DNA of 64,000 nucleotides from Bryobacterales bacterium F-183 (lineage in GTDB: Bacteria > Acidobacteriota > Terriglobia > Bryobacterales > Bryobacteraceae), in the NCBI GenBank assembly GCA_016865505.2, contig AP025252.1, forward strand, positions 1,364,001-1,428,000, read 5' to 3'. The notes below the pieces were generated by a model. It was not told the origin of the DNA, made no database searches, and saw only the letters and a list, made by a program, of their open reading frames with translations. The translations under genes and the position numbers were made by a program. The stretch's first letter is position 1. The number at the start of each line of letters is the position of its first letter. Below are positions 24,774-32,867 of this stretch, one piece after another.

Positions 24774-24949
24774 AAGTACGCAGTCAAACGCAGGCTCAGG
24801 TGGGCGCCTGGGAATACCTCGTCGTCACAGGCGACGCGGAGTCGACGGAGTTGCTCGCCGAGCATGGTGCCCAAGGTTGGGAGCTCGTGTCCGTTGTTCG
24901 GGAGTTCGGTACCCGAGCGACGTTCTATTTCAAGAGGAGGCGAACCTAG
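24770..24949 (+). CDS. DUF4177-like small protein
   Basis: A 59-residue protein starts at the ATG at 24770, overlapping the terminase stop. It reads WEYLVVTGDAESTELLAEHG then GWELVSVV and TFYFKRR, the pattern of DUF4177-type small beta-alpha proteins ('W-Y-V-x(n)-G-QGWELVS'). These turn up in many phages and genomes without known function. The next gene starts immediately after the stop. Confidence 0.65.
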   Translation: MKVRSQTQAQVGAWEYLVVTGDAESTELLAEHGAQGWELVSVVREFGTRATFYFKRRRT

Positions 24950-25153
24950 GTGGCTTGGACGCAACAGCAGTTGGATGCGATCGAAGCCGCGATCGCCAGC
25001 GGTGAGTTGACCGTCCGGTTCGGCGATCGCACGGTCACCTATCGTTCCATGGATGAGATGCTGCAGGCACGCGCCGTGATCAAGGAAAGCATCAACGCTT
25101 CCGCCGGCACGAGCACCGACCGTTTCAGCTTCGCGCAGACCTCAAAAGGATGA
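24950..25153 (+). CDS. gpW-like head-tail joining protein
   Basis: This 67-residue protein starts at a GTG directly after the DUF4177-like stop. Its order (TQQQLDAIEAAIASGELTV, RFGDRTVTYRSMDEMLQARA) is that of lambda gpW, a small protein that completes the connector after DNA packaging. It overlaps the portal gene by 4 bp, the usual neighbour. Confidence 0.8.
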   Translation: MAWTQQQLDAIEAAIASGELTVRFGDRTVTYRSMDEMLQARAVIKESINASAGTSTDRFSFAQTSKG

Positions 25154-26637
25154 ACTGGCTCGACCAAGCGATCACCTGGGTTTCGCCGGAGGCGGGACTG
25201 CGCCGTTTGCGCGCGCGCCGGGCCGCGGATCTGGTGCGCCTGGCGTATGAAGGTGCCCGCAATGACCGGCGCACTGGCGGATGGGTGACCGCTGGCAACT
25301 CAGCCAACGCGGAGATCGGCATTGCGCTGTCGAAGTTGCGGGAGCGATCGCGGGATCTGATCCGGAATAACGCGTACGCGGCACGGGCGGTGGCAGAGAT
25401 TGTTGGCAATGCGGTCGGCACCGGCATCACCGTGCAGGCTCGCAGTGGAAATCCCGACCGGGACCGGCAAATCAACGAAGCCTGGTCCGTTTGGGCGGAG
25501 CAATGCGATGCGGATGGGCAACTCGACTTCTCGGGCATCCAGGCGCTTGTGGCAAGGACCGTATTCGAGAGCGGCGAGTGCCTCGTTCGTTTCCGGCAAC
25601 GCCGCGCAGGAGACGGTTTGGCCATCCCGATGCAGTTACAGGTGCTGGAACCGGACTTCCTCGACCAGACGAAAACGCAGAAGACAGCCTCCGGCTACAT
25701 CATCCAGGGCGTAGAGTTCGATCTGGTCGGAAGGCGCGTTTACTACTGGCTCTTCGGGCAGCATCCAGGCGACATCGTGCAGACCGGAGTCCGTGGTGGG
25801 GCGGGGTTGCAGTCCGTTCGCGTGCCGGCCTCTGAGGTTCTCCACATCTACAGGAAGGACCGGCCCGGTCAGGTCCGCGGCGTGCCGTGGTTGGCGCCCG
25901 CCATCGTTACGCTCCGTGATCTCGACGAGTACGAGGAAGCCGAACTGGTTCGGAAGAAGATCGAGGCCTGCTTTGCGGCGTTCGTCACGCAGCCGCAGGG
26001 ACCGGAAGGGCCGACGATCGCGCCGGCGACGCCGGATGCCGCAACGGGCAAGCGAGTCGAGAGTTTCGAGCCTGGCATGATCGAGTACCTGAAGCCCGGC
26101 GAGGAGATCTCGTTCGCGGCGCCGTCAGCGTCGGCCGGCTATCGCGACTTCATCGCCGCGAAGCAGGCGCAAATCGCGACGGGCCTCCAGCTGACATACG
26201 AGCAACTCACCGGCGACCTCTCGCGGGTGAATTACTCCAGCTACCGGGCCGGGCTTCTCAGTTTTCGCAATGGCATTGAGGGTTTCCGCTGGCTGACCTT
26301 CATCCCGATGTTCTGCACGCCGGTGTGGCAGCGGTTCGCACAGATTGCGAGTGTCGCCGGCTTCATCAACGATCCGGACCCAGTCCCCGCCGAGTGGACT
26401 CCACCGGGATTCGGCAGTGTCGATCCTTACAAGGATTCGGTGGCGACGCTCAACCGGCTGCGAACGGGCACGCTTACCCTGCGGCAGGCGATCGCCGAAC
26501 AGGGCTACGACCCCGACGCGCAACTCGACCAGATCGCCGAGATTAACCGGGTGCTCGATGAGCGCGGCATCATCCTCGACTGCGATCCACGGCGAGTGAC
26601 CCAGACCGGCACGCAACAGAAGGAACTGAACCAATGA
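25150..26637 (+). CDS. phage portal protein (lambda family)
   Basis: This 495-residue protein matches the lambda-type portal: SKLRERSRDLIRNNAYAARA near residues 57-75, VEPDFLDQ-type strands (LEPDFLDQTKTQ), VLHIYRKDRPGQVRGVPWLA near 230 and a long helical C-terminal half (LTYEQLTGDLSRVNYSSYRA). Twelve copies would form the vertex channel. Gene order terminase, gpW, portal, protease-capsid is the lambda order. The stop overlaps the next start. Confidence 0.93.
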   Translation: MNWLDQAITWVSPEAGLRRLRARRAADLVRLAYEGARNDRRTGGWVTAGNSANAEIGIALSKLRERSRDLIRNNAYAARAVAEIVGNAVGTGITVQARSGNPDRDRQINEAWSVWAEQCDADGQLDFSGIQALVARTVFESGECLVRFRQRRAGDGLAIPMQLQVLEPDFLDQTKTQKTASGYIIQGVEFDLVGRRVYYWLFGQHPGDIVQTGVRGGAGLQSVRVPASEVLHIYRKDRPGQVRGVPWLAPAIVTLRDLDEYEEAELVRKKIEACFAAFVTQPQGPEGPTIAPATPDAATGKRVESFEPGMIEYLKPGEEISFAAPSASAGYRDFIAAKQAQIATGLQLTYEQLTGDLSRVNYSSYRAGLLSFRNGIEGFRWLTFIPMFCTPVWQRFAQIASVAGFINDPDPVPAEWTPPGFGSVDPYKDSVATLNRLRTGTLTLRQAIAEQGYDPDAQLDQIAEINRVLDERGIILDCDPRRVTQTGTQQKELNQ

Positions 26638-28514
26638 CACAACAGATCACCCGCGAACGGCTGGCCGCCGAGTTCGAGGCGCTGTCGCCAGCCGCGCGCG
26701 AAGACCGCACTGCGACGCTCACCTGGTACACCGGCGCTTCCGTGCGTCGCTTCGATGGGCGTGGCGTATTCGAGATGCGCTTCTCCATGGAGCCGCAGTC
26801 CATCCGGATGGGCCGCATGGCGAGCGGATCGGCGCCGCTGCTGAACTCCCACCGTGACTTCACCGTCGACGACGTGATCGGCGTGATCACCAAGGCGTGG
26901 GTCGAGAACGGGCACGGGAAAGCGACGATCCGCTTCTCGAAGCGCGCCGACGTGGATCCGATCTGGCAGGACGTGCAGGACGGCATTCTGCGCAACGCCT
27001 CTATGGGCGTGGCCATTCATGCCGTCGAGGATGTGACGCCGAAGGGCGCGAGCTTGCGCCAGGTGCTCGTCACCGACTGGGAACCGGAGGAGATCTCTCT
27101 GGTGCCCATCGGCGCCGACCCGGGCGCTGGATTTCGATTTGGACGGGCCGAAAGCCCAAAGGAGCAGACGATGGACGAAACCACTGTCATCGACACGGGC
27201 GAACAGGCCCGCGCCGAGATCAATGTGGATGCCGAGCGCCAGGCCGCAGCGTTGGCCGAGCGCACGCGCATCCAGGAACTGGAGAAAGTCGGGCGCGCCG
27301 CAGGCCTCGACGCGAAGTTGGTCGCGCAGCACGTTGGCGCGGGAACCTCGCTCGAGGAATTCCGCAGGATTGCGCTGGACGAACTCGCCAACCGCAGCGA
27401 TGCCACGCCGATCCGCAGTGCGGCCGCTGTCGTGACACGTGACCAGGCCGACACGCGCCGCGCCGGCATCACGGCCGCGCTGTTGCACCGCTACGATCCG
27501 GCCGTATTCCCGCTGCACGACGACCTGGGTCGCGATTGGACGGGGCAGACGCTCCTCGATCTTGCGCGCGAATGCCTGGAGGCCGCCGGAACCGGCACCC
27601 GCCGCATGGCACGTCACGAGGTGGCGAAGCTCGCGCTTTCGACCTCCGACTTCCCGAACATCCTCGCCGACGTCGCCAACAAGACGCTGCGCCAGGCGTA
27701 TGAGGCCTACCCGCGCACGTTCCTGCCGTTCTCGCGCCGGCGCTCGGCGGTGGACTTCAAGAACATCAACGCGGTGCAGTTGGGCGAGGCTCCGTCCCTG
27801 CAGAAAGTGAACGAGAAAGGCGAGTTCACCCACGGCTCGATCGCCGAATCCAAGGAAACCTACAAGCTCGCCACCTATGGCCGGATCGTCTCGATCACCC
27901 GCCAAGTGATCATCAACGACGACCTGAGTGCCTTCACCCGCATCCCAGCTGGTTTCGGTGTGGCTGCGGCGACCCTCGAGAGCGACACGGTGTGGGGCAT
28001 CATCACCGGCAACCCGAACATGGGCGACGGTGTGGCGCTCTTCCACGCGACGCACGCGAACCTCAACTCGGGCGGCACGAGCGCTCTGGCCCTCACGGGC
28101 CTCGGCGGTGGAATGGCGACCATGGCCAAGCAGAAAGGCCTCGACGGCATCACCGTGCTGAACATTCAGCCGCGCTACCTGGCGGTCCCGGTGGCCCTGC
28201 AACTGACGGCGTTCCAGTTGGTGGCCTCGAACCTCGCGCCGGCGCAATCCTCGAACGTCGTGCCGGAATACATCCGGGCGTTGACGCCGATTGCCGAACC
28301 GCGCCTCGATGCAGCCAGCACGGCGGCTTGGTACCTCTTTGCCTCGCCGGATCAGATCGACACCGTCGAGTACGCCTACCTCGAAGGCCAGGACGGAGTG
28401 TACATCGAGACTCGACAGGGCTTCGACGTCGATGGCGTCGAGATCAAGGCGCGTCTGGACTTCGGGGCGAAGGCCATCGACTGGCGCGGCATGCAGAAGA
28501 ACGTCGGCAGCTAA
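26634..28514 (+). CDS. prohead protease-major capsid protein fusion
   Basis: This 626-residue protein joins two functions. Residues about 1-180 look like a prohead serine protease (LLNSHRDFTVDDVIG with a candidate His, and LRNASMGVAIHAVEDV with a candidate Ser, then EISLVPIGADPGAG). Residues about 185-260 are a helical scaffold-like linker (RAEINVDAERQAAALAER). From about 290 it reads as an HK97-fold capsid protein (ANKTLRQAYEAYPRTFLPFS, GEFTHGSIAESKETYKLATY, ASTAAWYLFASPDQIDTVE). A single fused gene replaces the usual separate protease and capsid genes; self-cleavage would release the capsid part. An internal ATG (27171) could make a separate form. Confidence 0.85.
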   Translation: MTQQITRERLAAEFEALSPAAREDRTATLTWYTGASVRRFDGRGVFEMRFSMEPQSIRMGRMASGSAPLLNSHRDFTVDDVIGVITKAWVENGHGKATIRFSKRADVDPIWQDVQDGILRNASMGVAIHAVEDVTPKGASLRQVLVTDWEPEEISLVPIGADPGAGFRFGRAESPKEQTMDETTVIDTGEQARAEINVDAERQAAALAERTRIQELEKVGRAAGLDAKLVAQHVGAGTSLEEFRRIALDELANRSDATPIRSAAAVVTRDQADTRRAGITAALLHRYDPAVFPLHDDLGRDWTGQTLLDLARECLEAAGTGTRRMARHEVAKLALSTSDFPNILADVANKTLRQAYEAYPRTFLPFSRRRSAVDFKNINAVQLGEAPSLQKVNEKGEFTHGSIAESKETYKLATYGRIVSITRQVIINDDLSAFTRIPAGFGVAAATLESDTVWGIITGNPNMGDGVALFHATHANLNSGGTSALALTGLGGGMATMAKQKGLDGITVLNIQPRYLAVPVALQLTAFQLVASNLAPAQSSNVVPEYIRALTPIAEPRLDAASTAAWYLFASPDQIDTVEYAYLEGQDGVYIETRQGFDVDGVEIKARLDFGAKAIDWRGMQKNVGS

Positions 28515-28526
28515 GGAGAACAGGAC

Positions 28527-28868
28527 ATGAAGAACTACGTACAGAAGGGTGAAACCCTCACGCTCACTGCGCCCTATGCCGTCAGCTCCGGCGGCGGGGC
28601 GCTGGTCGGCTCTGTCTTCGGCGTCGCGGCCAACGATTACGGCAACGGCGAAGAAGGCGAGTTTCAGGTCGCCGGCGTGTTCGACCTCACGCGCGAGACG
28701 GGCGCCAGCACCGGCTTCAGCCAAGGTGCCCTCATCTATTGGGACAACACCAACAAGCGCATCACCAAGACGGTCGGCACGAACAAGCTGATCGGTGTCG
28801 CGGTAAAGGCGGCGGCCGACGGCGATGCCACGGGGCGCGTCCGGCTCAACGGAGCGTTCATCGCCTGA
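28527..28868 (+). CDS. DUF2190 family capsid accessory protein
   Basis: This 113-residue protein (YVQKGETLTLTAPYAVSSGG, GSVFGVAANDYGNGEEGEF, then GALIYWDNTNKRITK) matches DUF2190, a beta-rich family that follows the major capsid gene in many phages and is thought to decorate the head. An AAGGAG site precedes the ATG. Its stop shares one base with the next start (TGATG). Confidence 0.82.
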   Translation: MKNYVQKGETLTLTAPYAVSSGGGALVGSVFGVAANDYGNGEEGEFQVAGVFDLTRETGASTGFSQGALIYWDNTNKRITKTVGTNKLIGVAVKAAADGDATGRVRLNGAFIA

Positions 28869-29167
28869 TGAGCTTCGCGGAATCGACAGCCCGGCTGGAC
28901 GAGGCCTGCCTGCGCGTCTTCGGCAAGGACGTCACGTACCTGCCGCAGGCGGGTGGGCAGACCACCGTCCGGGGAGTGTTCGAATCCACGCGAGAACCCG
29001 AAGACGCCTCTCCCGGCGTCTATGCGGTGCTGTTCGTTCGGCTTGCTGACCTGCCGGCTGCCCCGCTACGAGGCGACGAGGTAGTGATCGACGGCACCAC
29101 CTACAAGGTGTTCGAGATCGAAGCAGACACGAGCGGAAGCGCCGTTTTGCGGATGCGGCAGGTATAG
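28868..29167 (+). CDS. head-tail joining protein (FII-like)
   Basis: This 99-residue protein is read from the ATG at 28868, overlapping the DUF2190 stop by one base. The patterns TTVRGVFESTREPEDAS, FVRLADLPAAPLRGDEVVID and YKVFEIEADTSG match the small beta-sandwich connector proteins of the lambda gpFII / phage head-tail joining group. It would cap the portal-gpW complex and dock the tail. Confidence 0.7.
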   Translation: MSFAESTARLDEACLRVFGKDVTYLPQAGGQTTVRGVFESTREPEDASPGVYAVLFVRLADLPAAPLRGDEVVIDGTTYKVFEIEADTSGSAVLRMRQV

Positions 29168-29169
29168 CG

Positions 29170-29625
29170 ATGGCGACGGTTCGGGTCTATCAGAAGAAGC
29201 AACTCCGGCTCGACCTGCTGAACTTCCGCCAGAACCAGATGTTCAAGGTGGGCAACGTCGGCGTGGCGGCCGTGAAGAACCGGTTGTCCGCAGCGCAGGG
29301 TCCGGCCGACAGTCCTGCCAAGCCGCTCACCAAGCGGTACGCCATCCGGAAGACGAAGCTCGGCAAAGGCAACCGCCGCACGCTGTCGCTCACCGGCGAC
29401 ATGCTGCGCAACTTCATGGTCCGGACCGTGAGCGAGAACAAGGCCAAGGCGAGCCTCAGCACACGAAAGGACCGCATCAAGGCATGGATCAACCAGAAGA
29501 TCGAGCCTTGGGTTGTGCTGTCGCACAAGAACCGGGCGGCGGTGACTGAGGCGACACGCCGCATTCTGATCGAAATGAAGCCGCGACTGGTGATCGAACG
29601 AATGCTCGGGGGCAAGCAGCGGTGA
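29170..29625 (+). CDS. neck/tail-completion protein, hypothetical
   Basis: This 151-residue basic protein (RYAIRKTKLGKGNRRTLSLTGDMLRNFMV, written here in fragments: TLSLTGDMLRNFM) has the LTGDMLRNF pattern found in phage virion-morphogenesis or HK97 gp10-like tail completion proteins ('L-x-SG-L-L' segment). Its place between the FII-like and tail-terminator-like genes supports a neck role. Its stop overlaps the next start by 4 bp. Confidence 0.6.
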   Translation: MATVRVYQKKQLRLDLLNFRQNQMFKVGNVGVAAVKNRLSAAQGPADSPAKPLTKRYAIRKTKLGKGNRRTLSLTGDMLRNFMVRTVSENKAKASLSTRKDRIKAWINQKIEPWVVLSHKNRAAVTEATRRILIEMKPRLVIERMLGGKQR

Positions 29626-30095
29626 TTGACCCTTCGGAACTCGTCGATCGCCTGGTGACGCTGCTGCGGGACATCCCCGACCTCGTTGCGGAAATGGGTG
29701 GCGATCCCGAGCGGATCCACACCTACCATGACCAATATCCGAAGCGATCGAGTCTCGCCAATGCCATTCACACCATGCCGGCGCCAGGCATCATGGCCGT
29801 CTGGCAGGGCACGCAGCCGGGCAGCTTCGGCACCGTCGATGTTTGGAAGCACCAGGTCACGCTGTACCTTCGCGCGCCTGAAACCTTCGACGGTGATCCG
29901 CCGACCGCCTACTACCGTTTGTTTCGGCTGATCACGAAGGGCATCCCGGCGTCCGGCACCGCGCCGATGCTCTACACCACCGTGCATCCGTCCTGCCACC
30001 CGATGGACTTGCCCCTCATCCAGCGGCAGACCGACGCGGAGGGGCTCGATTACTTCGAGGTGCCGCTGACATTCACGGAGATGGGAGATGAGTGA
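29622..30095 (+). CDS. tail terminator-like protein
   Basis: This 157-residue protein has an N-terminal helix pair (DPSELVDRLVTLLRDIPDL) and a beta-rich body (VWKHQVTLYLRAP, DYFEVPLTFTEMG), as in small tail terminator proteins that cap the tail tube and join it to the head. The gene precedes the tube gene, which is the usual place. The call rests on order and shape, not on a sure family match. Confidence 0.6.
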   Translation: MIDPSELVDRLVTLLRDIPDLVAEMGGDPERIHTYHDQYPKRSSLANAIHTMPAPGIMAVWQGTQPGSFGTVDVWKHQVTLYLRAPETFDGDPPTAYYRLFRLITKGIPASGTAPMLYTTVHPSCHPMDLPLIQRQTDAEGLDYFEVPLTFTEMGDE

Positions 30096-30264
30096 AACCG
30101 TCTGGATGAAGCCCCCGCACGGGCTGGGTGAGCCACGCGAAGTGGAGGCGTCGCCCACCGTGCTCGTGCCCTTGATGAACGCTGGCTGGAGCCAGTGCCC
30201 GCCACCGGAGAAAGAGAACCATGTCGACGACGAGACTCCAAGAACTCCAGATCTGCTTCGGTAA
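30088..30264 (+). CDS. short phage protein overlapping the tail tube gene
   Basis: A 58-residue frame (MSETVWMKPPHGLGEPREVE, then VLVPLMNAGWSQCPPPEKEN) starts inside the end of the previous gene (8-bp overlap) and runs 44 bases into the start of the tail tube gene. The pattern 'K-PP-G-GE-P-EV, then V-L-NAGW' is seen in small proteins encoded just before tube genes in related phages as far as I recall. Its role is unknown. Confidence 0.55.
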   Translation: MSETVWMKPPHGLGEPREVEASPTVLVPLMNAGWSQCPPPEKENHVDDETPRTPDLLR

Positions 30265-31261
30265 GCAGAAGCAGGCCGACATCGCGACGGCAAACACCGC
30301 CGTGCAGATGTGGCAACTGCGCAAGCTGAACGCTGCGCTCGCGAACCCGAAGCTCAACACCGAGAACGATGCCGAAGAGTTCGGCAAAGGCCACGAGTTC
30401 CCGACGCAATCGTTCCAGACCTCCTGGGACGTGAACGGGACGCTCGAAAAGTACCTGGGCGCGGAGATCGGAGCCTGGGCCATGGCATACGGGCTCGGCA
30501 AGGTCGTCAAATCCGGAACGCTCCCCAACCTCACCTATATGTGCACGCCGCTGATGCCGGCCAACGGCGACTCGGCCGAACTGCCGTATTTCAGCTTTGT
30601 CGAGCAGATCCGTCCGGGCGCCGGCGTGGTGGTCGATCGCATGGCGGTCGGCTGCGTAGTGGAAGGCTGGACGATCACCATCGGCTCGGGCCCGGGCCGC
30701 GCGAACTCCAAGATCACCGTCGAATTCGTCGGCTCCGGCAAGTACACGGAGCCGTCGGCCATCACCATACCTGCGGCGACCGTCGAAAAGCTGCTGCCGT
30801 CGGCGTCGCTGTCGCTTTCGATCAACGGCGTCAACTACGTCTCGAACAAGAACATCGTCTCGCTGGAGACGTCGTGGAAGAACAACGTCCGGATGGATGG
30901 CGGGTTCTATCCCGGCTCCGGTTTCCAGACGCCCGGCGACGGCACGAGCGGCGCCATCCGCGGCCGCCTTGAGTTCGGCAACCGGCAAGGCATGCTCAAA
31001 TTTGTCGCGCGTTTCGAGAACGGTTCGACCGAACTGACGAAGCTGAAGAACCAGTCCACCGGCACGGCGGTGATCGGCCTCAGCTACGACGCCAACAACC
31101 AATTGGACATCACCTGGCAGAAGGTATCCTTCGCTACCGCGGAACTGGGCGAGACGGACGGCATCGTCACGATTGCGGTCGACTGCCTGCCGATGTGGGA
31201 CGCAACCAATGGAATCGTCTCCGCCGTGGCGAAGTGCGGCGTGGACGGCATCTGCCAATAA
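30221..31261 (+). CDS. phage major tail tube protein
   Basis: This 346-residue protein starts at the ATG at 30221. Beta-rich segments (VVEGWTITIGSGPGRANSKI, LSLSINGVNYVSNKNIV, FVARFENGSTELTKLKN) and its place between terminator-like and chaperone genes indicate the tube subunit of a long flexible tail. It is longer than lambda gpV (246 residues), so an extra surface domain may be present, probably the FYPGSGFQTPGDGTSGAI region or the C-terminus. Confidence 0.75.
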   Translation: MSTTRLQELQICFGKQKQADIATANTAVQMWQLRKLNAALANPKLNTENDAEEFGKGHEFPTQSFQTSWDVNGTLEKYLGAEIGAWAMAYGLGKVVKSGTLPNLTYMCTPLMPANGDSAELPYFSFVEQIRPGAGVVVDRMAVGCVVEGWTITIGSGPGRANSKITVEFVGSGKYTEPSAITIPAATVEKLLPSASLSLSINGVNYVSNKNIVSLETSWKNNVRMDGGFYPGSGFQTPGDGTSGAIRGRLEFGNRQGMLKFVARFENGSTELTKLKNQSTGTAVIGLSYDANNQLDITWQKVSFATAELGETDGIVTIAVDCLPMWDATNGIVSAVAKCGVDGICQ

Positions 31262-31273
31262 GGACCAAGCTCT

Positions 31274-31894
31274 ATGGAAACGAAGACTGCTGTATCTGAC
31301 GCGAGCCGCCCGGTGACGGTGAACCTCCGGACGCCGGATGGCGTGAAGACGATCCGGGTGCGGTTCCCGACCGACGAGGAATGGATCGAGCGCCAGCGGA
31401 AGCGCAAGGTGATTGTGAAGCAACTGGGGCGTGGCGTTTCGGAAACGACCATCCCCGATTCCCAGGACGTCGACGGCGTGTTGCTGGCCAAGATCCGAGT
31501 CGGCGAAGACGACGGGCCGGCGGTCGATCCGTTCGAGGCCAGCCGCGTCATCGAGCAACTCAGCCAGGCGGAGGTGGATGACGTCGCCTCGATTGGCGAC
31601 GGGTTCCGCGTGACGCTCCGAGTACTGGGCGGCACGGTGACCCATGAGTTGCGGATGCCTTCGGCGAAGGACGTTTTCGAATACCGCCGCGGCTTCGCAC
31701 GCGTGCTCGACCTGCCCTATAACCGCCAGGAGTTGGTGATTAACCTCGCACCGGCAGCGACGCTGTTCAAGAAGCTGATCCAGTCGTCGGAGGGCTACGC
31801 TGGCGATGTTCCGATCATCCACCAGGCCGTCGCCGTCAAAGCCGCGATCGACGCCCTCGATGCGGTCTTCCAGGAGACCGGCGACCCAAACTGA
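31274..31894 (+). CDS. tail assembly chaperone, upstream (G-like) product
   Basis: This 206-residue protein has a beta-rich start (RPVTVNLRTPDGVKTIRVRF) then charged helices, and lies between the tube and tape measure genes, the position of lambda G. Its last codons are GAC CCA AAC TGA, and C-CCA-AAC is a canonical -1 slippery heptamer. Most ribosomes would stop here, giving G; a minority would slip and read the overlapping -1 frame to 32223. The protein would coat the tape measure protein during tail assembly. Confidence 0.8.
   Translation: METKTAVSDASRPVTVNLRTPDGVKTIRVRFPTDEEWIERQRKRKVIVKQLGRGVSETTIPDSQDVDGVLLAKIRVGEDDGPAVDPFEASRVIEQLSQAEVDDVASIGDGFRVTLRVLGGTVTHELRMPSAKDVFEYRRGFARVLDLPYNRQELVINLAPAATLFKKLIQSSEGYAGDVPIIHQAVAVKAAIDALDAVFQETGDPN
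31885..31891 (+). promoter_or_regulatory. programmed -1 ribosomal frameshift site CCCAAAC
   Basis: Zero-frame reading is C CCA AAC followed directly by TGA. A slip of both tRNAs by one base gives CCC AAA and continues as CTG ACG CCC in an open frame to 32223. The site lies just before the stop of the chaperone gene, as in other siphovirus G/GT pairs. Confidence 0.8.
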
Positions 31895-32223
31895 CGCCCG
31901 GGGAGTGGCCGGAGCAGCCATCCCTGCGCTTCCTCATTCATTGGGCGCTCCGCCGCGAGGAACTCTGCGATCCAGGCCTCTGCCCCGATGCCCCGGATGA
32001 AAGCGGGAAGTGCGACCATTGCCCGCTGGACAAACTGGATGCCGCTCAGACCTCTGAATCTGGACTGCTAATCCGGCGAGCGGTAGACCTTCGGGCAGCG
32101 CTGAAGCTGGGCGTGCGAATCGGCCTGCAAGAGATCGGGGCGGACGAGTTCAGCACAATCCTGATTCTCGACGAGGAGTGCGGGAGGCTTGATCTCGAAA
32201 AGATGCAGGCCAAGACTCCCTAA
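31891..32223 (+). CDS. tail assembly chaperone T-half, made as a frameshift fusion (GT)
   Basis: This 110-residue extension has no start codon but is fully open in the -1 frame after the CCCAAAC heptamer. The fused product would be about 316 residues. It looks like a real protein: FLIHWALRREELCDPGLC, a CxxC pair in a C-x4-C-x9-C-x2-C pattern, LLIRRAVDLRAALKLGVRIG and a Leu/Glu-rich end. That is the shape of lambda T-halves that bind the tube while the G-half binds the tape measure protein. It ends 12 bases before the HicB stop on the other strand. Confidence 0.78.
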   Translation: MTPGEWPEQPSLRFLIHWALRREELCDPGLCPDAPDESGKCDHCPLDKLDAAQTSESGLLIRRAVDLRAALKLGVRIGLQEIGADEFSTILILDEECGRLDLEKMQAKTP

Positions 32224-32234
32224 CCGGCGGGCAC

Positions 32235-32594
32235 TTATGAAGCTCGCCGCTTGCCAAGCCCCTCGGCGATCATTGCAGTCACAAGAGTGTTGAGACTGAC
32301 GCCTTCCTGCCTCGCCCTCGCGACCAAACGCGCGTGCAGGCTTCGTGGAACACGCTGCCGCCACTGGCCGCTCGCTTCGCTCGGCTTTGGAATCGGATCA
32401 CCATGTTTGGCGCAACTGAGCAGATACGATTTCACGGCATCGTACCCATTCTTGATTGCTTCCTCCGGCGTGTCTCCATCCGAAATGCAGCCAGGTAGAT
32501 CCGGATACTCAATCGCGAAGCCACCACCGTCCTCTTCCGAAAGTGGGCGAATGGTGAACGGGTAGGAGTGGATGAGCGTCTTGTCAATTTTCAT
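32235..32594 (-). CDS. hicB: HicB-family antitoxin
   Basis: Read from the ATG at 32594 (119 residues), which has AGGTGAG 7 bases upstream; an ATG at 32615 is deeper in hicA. The N-terminal part has the HicB degraded RNase-H fold (YPFTIRPLSEEDGGGFAIEY, PDLPGCISDGDTPEEAIKNG). The C-terminal part is a ribbon-helix-helix (QRVPRSLHARLVARARQEGV, LNTLVTAMIAEGL) that would bind its own promoter. It sits on the minus strand inside the tail operon and overlaps hicA by 11 bp. Confidence 0.9.
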   Translation of the reverse strand: MKIDKTLIHSYPFTIRPLSEEDGGGFAIEYPDLPGCISDGDTPEEAIKNGYDAVKSYLLSCAKHGDPIPKPSEASGQWRQRVPRSLHARLVARARQEGVSLNTLVTAMIAEGLGKRRAS

Positions 32595-32829
32595 TGTTCT
32601 CACCTGTTCGGTCAACTAAGTCCACAAACAGCCGCACGTACACAGGCTTGATGGGCCGATGTGCTGGGACGGAGAGCCGTCCCGCGTTGGCATGCCGGAA
32701 CACGACATGGCTGGTCCCATGCTGATCGTGATTGATGCCCAGACTGTCCGCGACGACCTTGAGGTCCTCAATTCGCCAGTCGCGCGGATTGCGGCGCATT
32801 TTGGCGATGAGTTTTCTCGCGTTCGACAC
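32584..32829 (-). CDS. hicA: HicA-family mRNA interferase toxin
   Basis: This 81-residue protein starts at a GTG at 32829. It has the HicA dsRNA-binding-like fold (RKLIAKMRRNPRDWRIEDLK) with the catalytic His in HGTSHVVFRH and the conserved VPAHRPIKP segment. HicA cuts mRNA and stops growth until HicB binds it. The gene order toxin then antitoxin is the usual one. It starts 38 bases from the tape measure ATG on the other strand, so both promoters share a tiny space. Confidence 0.88.
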   Translation of the reverse strand: MSNARKLIAKMRRNPRDWRIEDLKVVADSLGINHDQHGTSHVVFRHANAGRLSVPAHRPIKPVYVRLFVDLVDRTGENNEN

Positions 32830-32867
32830 ACCTACATGGTACCACCCGCGATACCACCTATACTCTG

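Noticed and set aside
26505-28724. 739-codon minus-strand frame
   Set aside because: It runs opposite to the protease-capsid fusion and the portal end; composition is His/Arg/Val-rich as expected for an antisense shadow.
30050-31921. 623-codon minus-strand frame across the tail tube and chaperone genes
   Set aside because: The plus-strand genes fit phage order and overlap rules; the antisense frame shows no motif.
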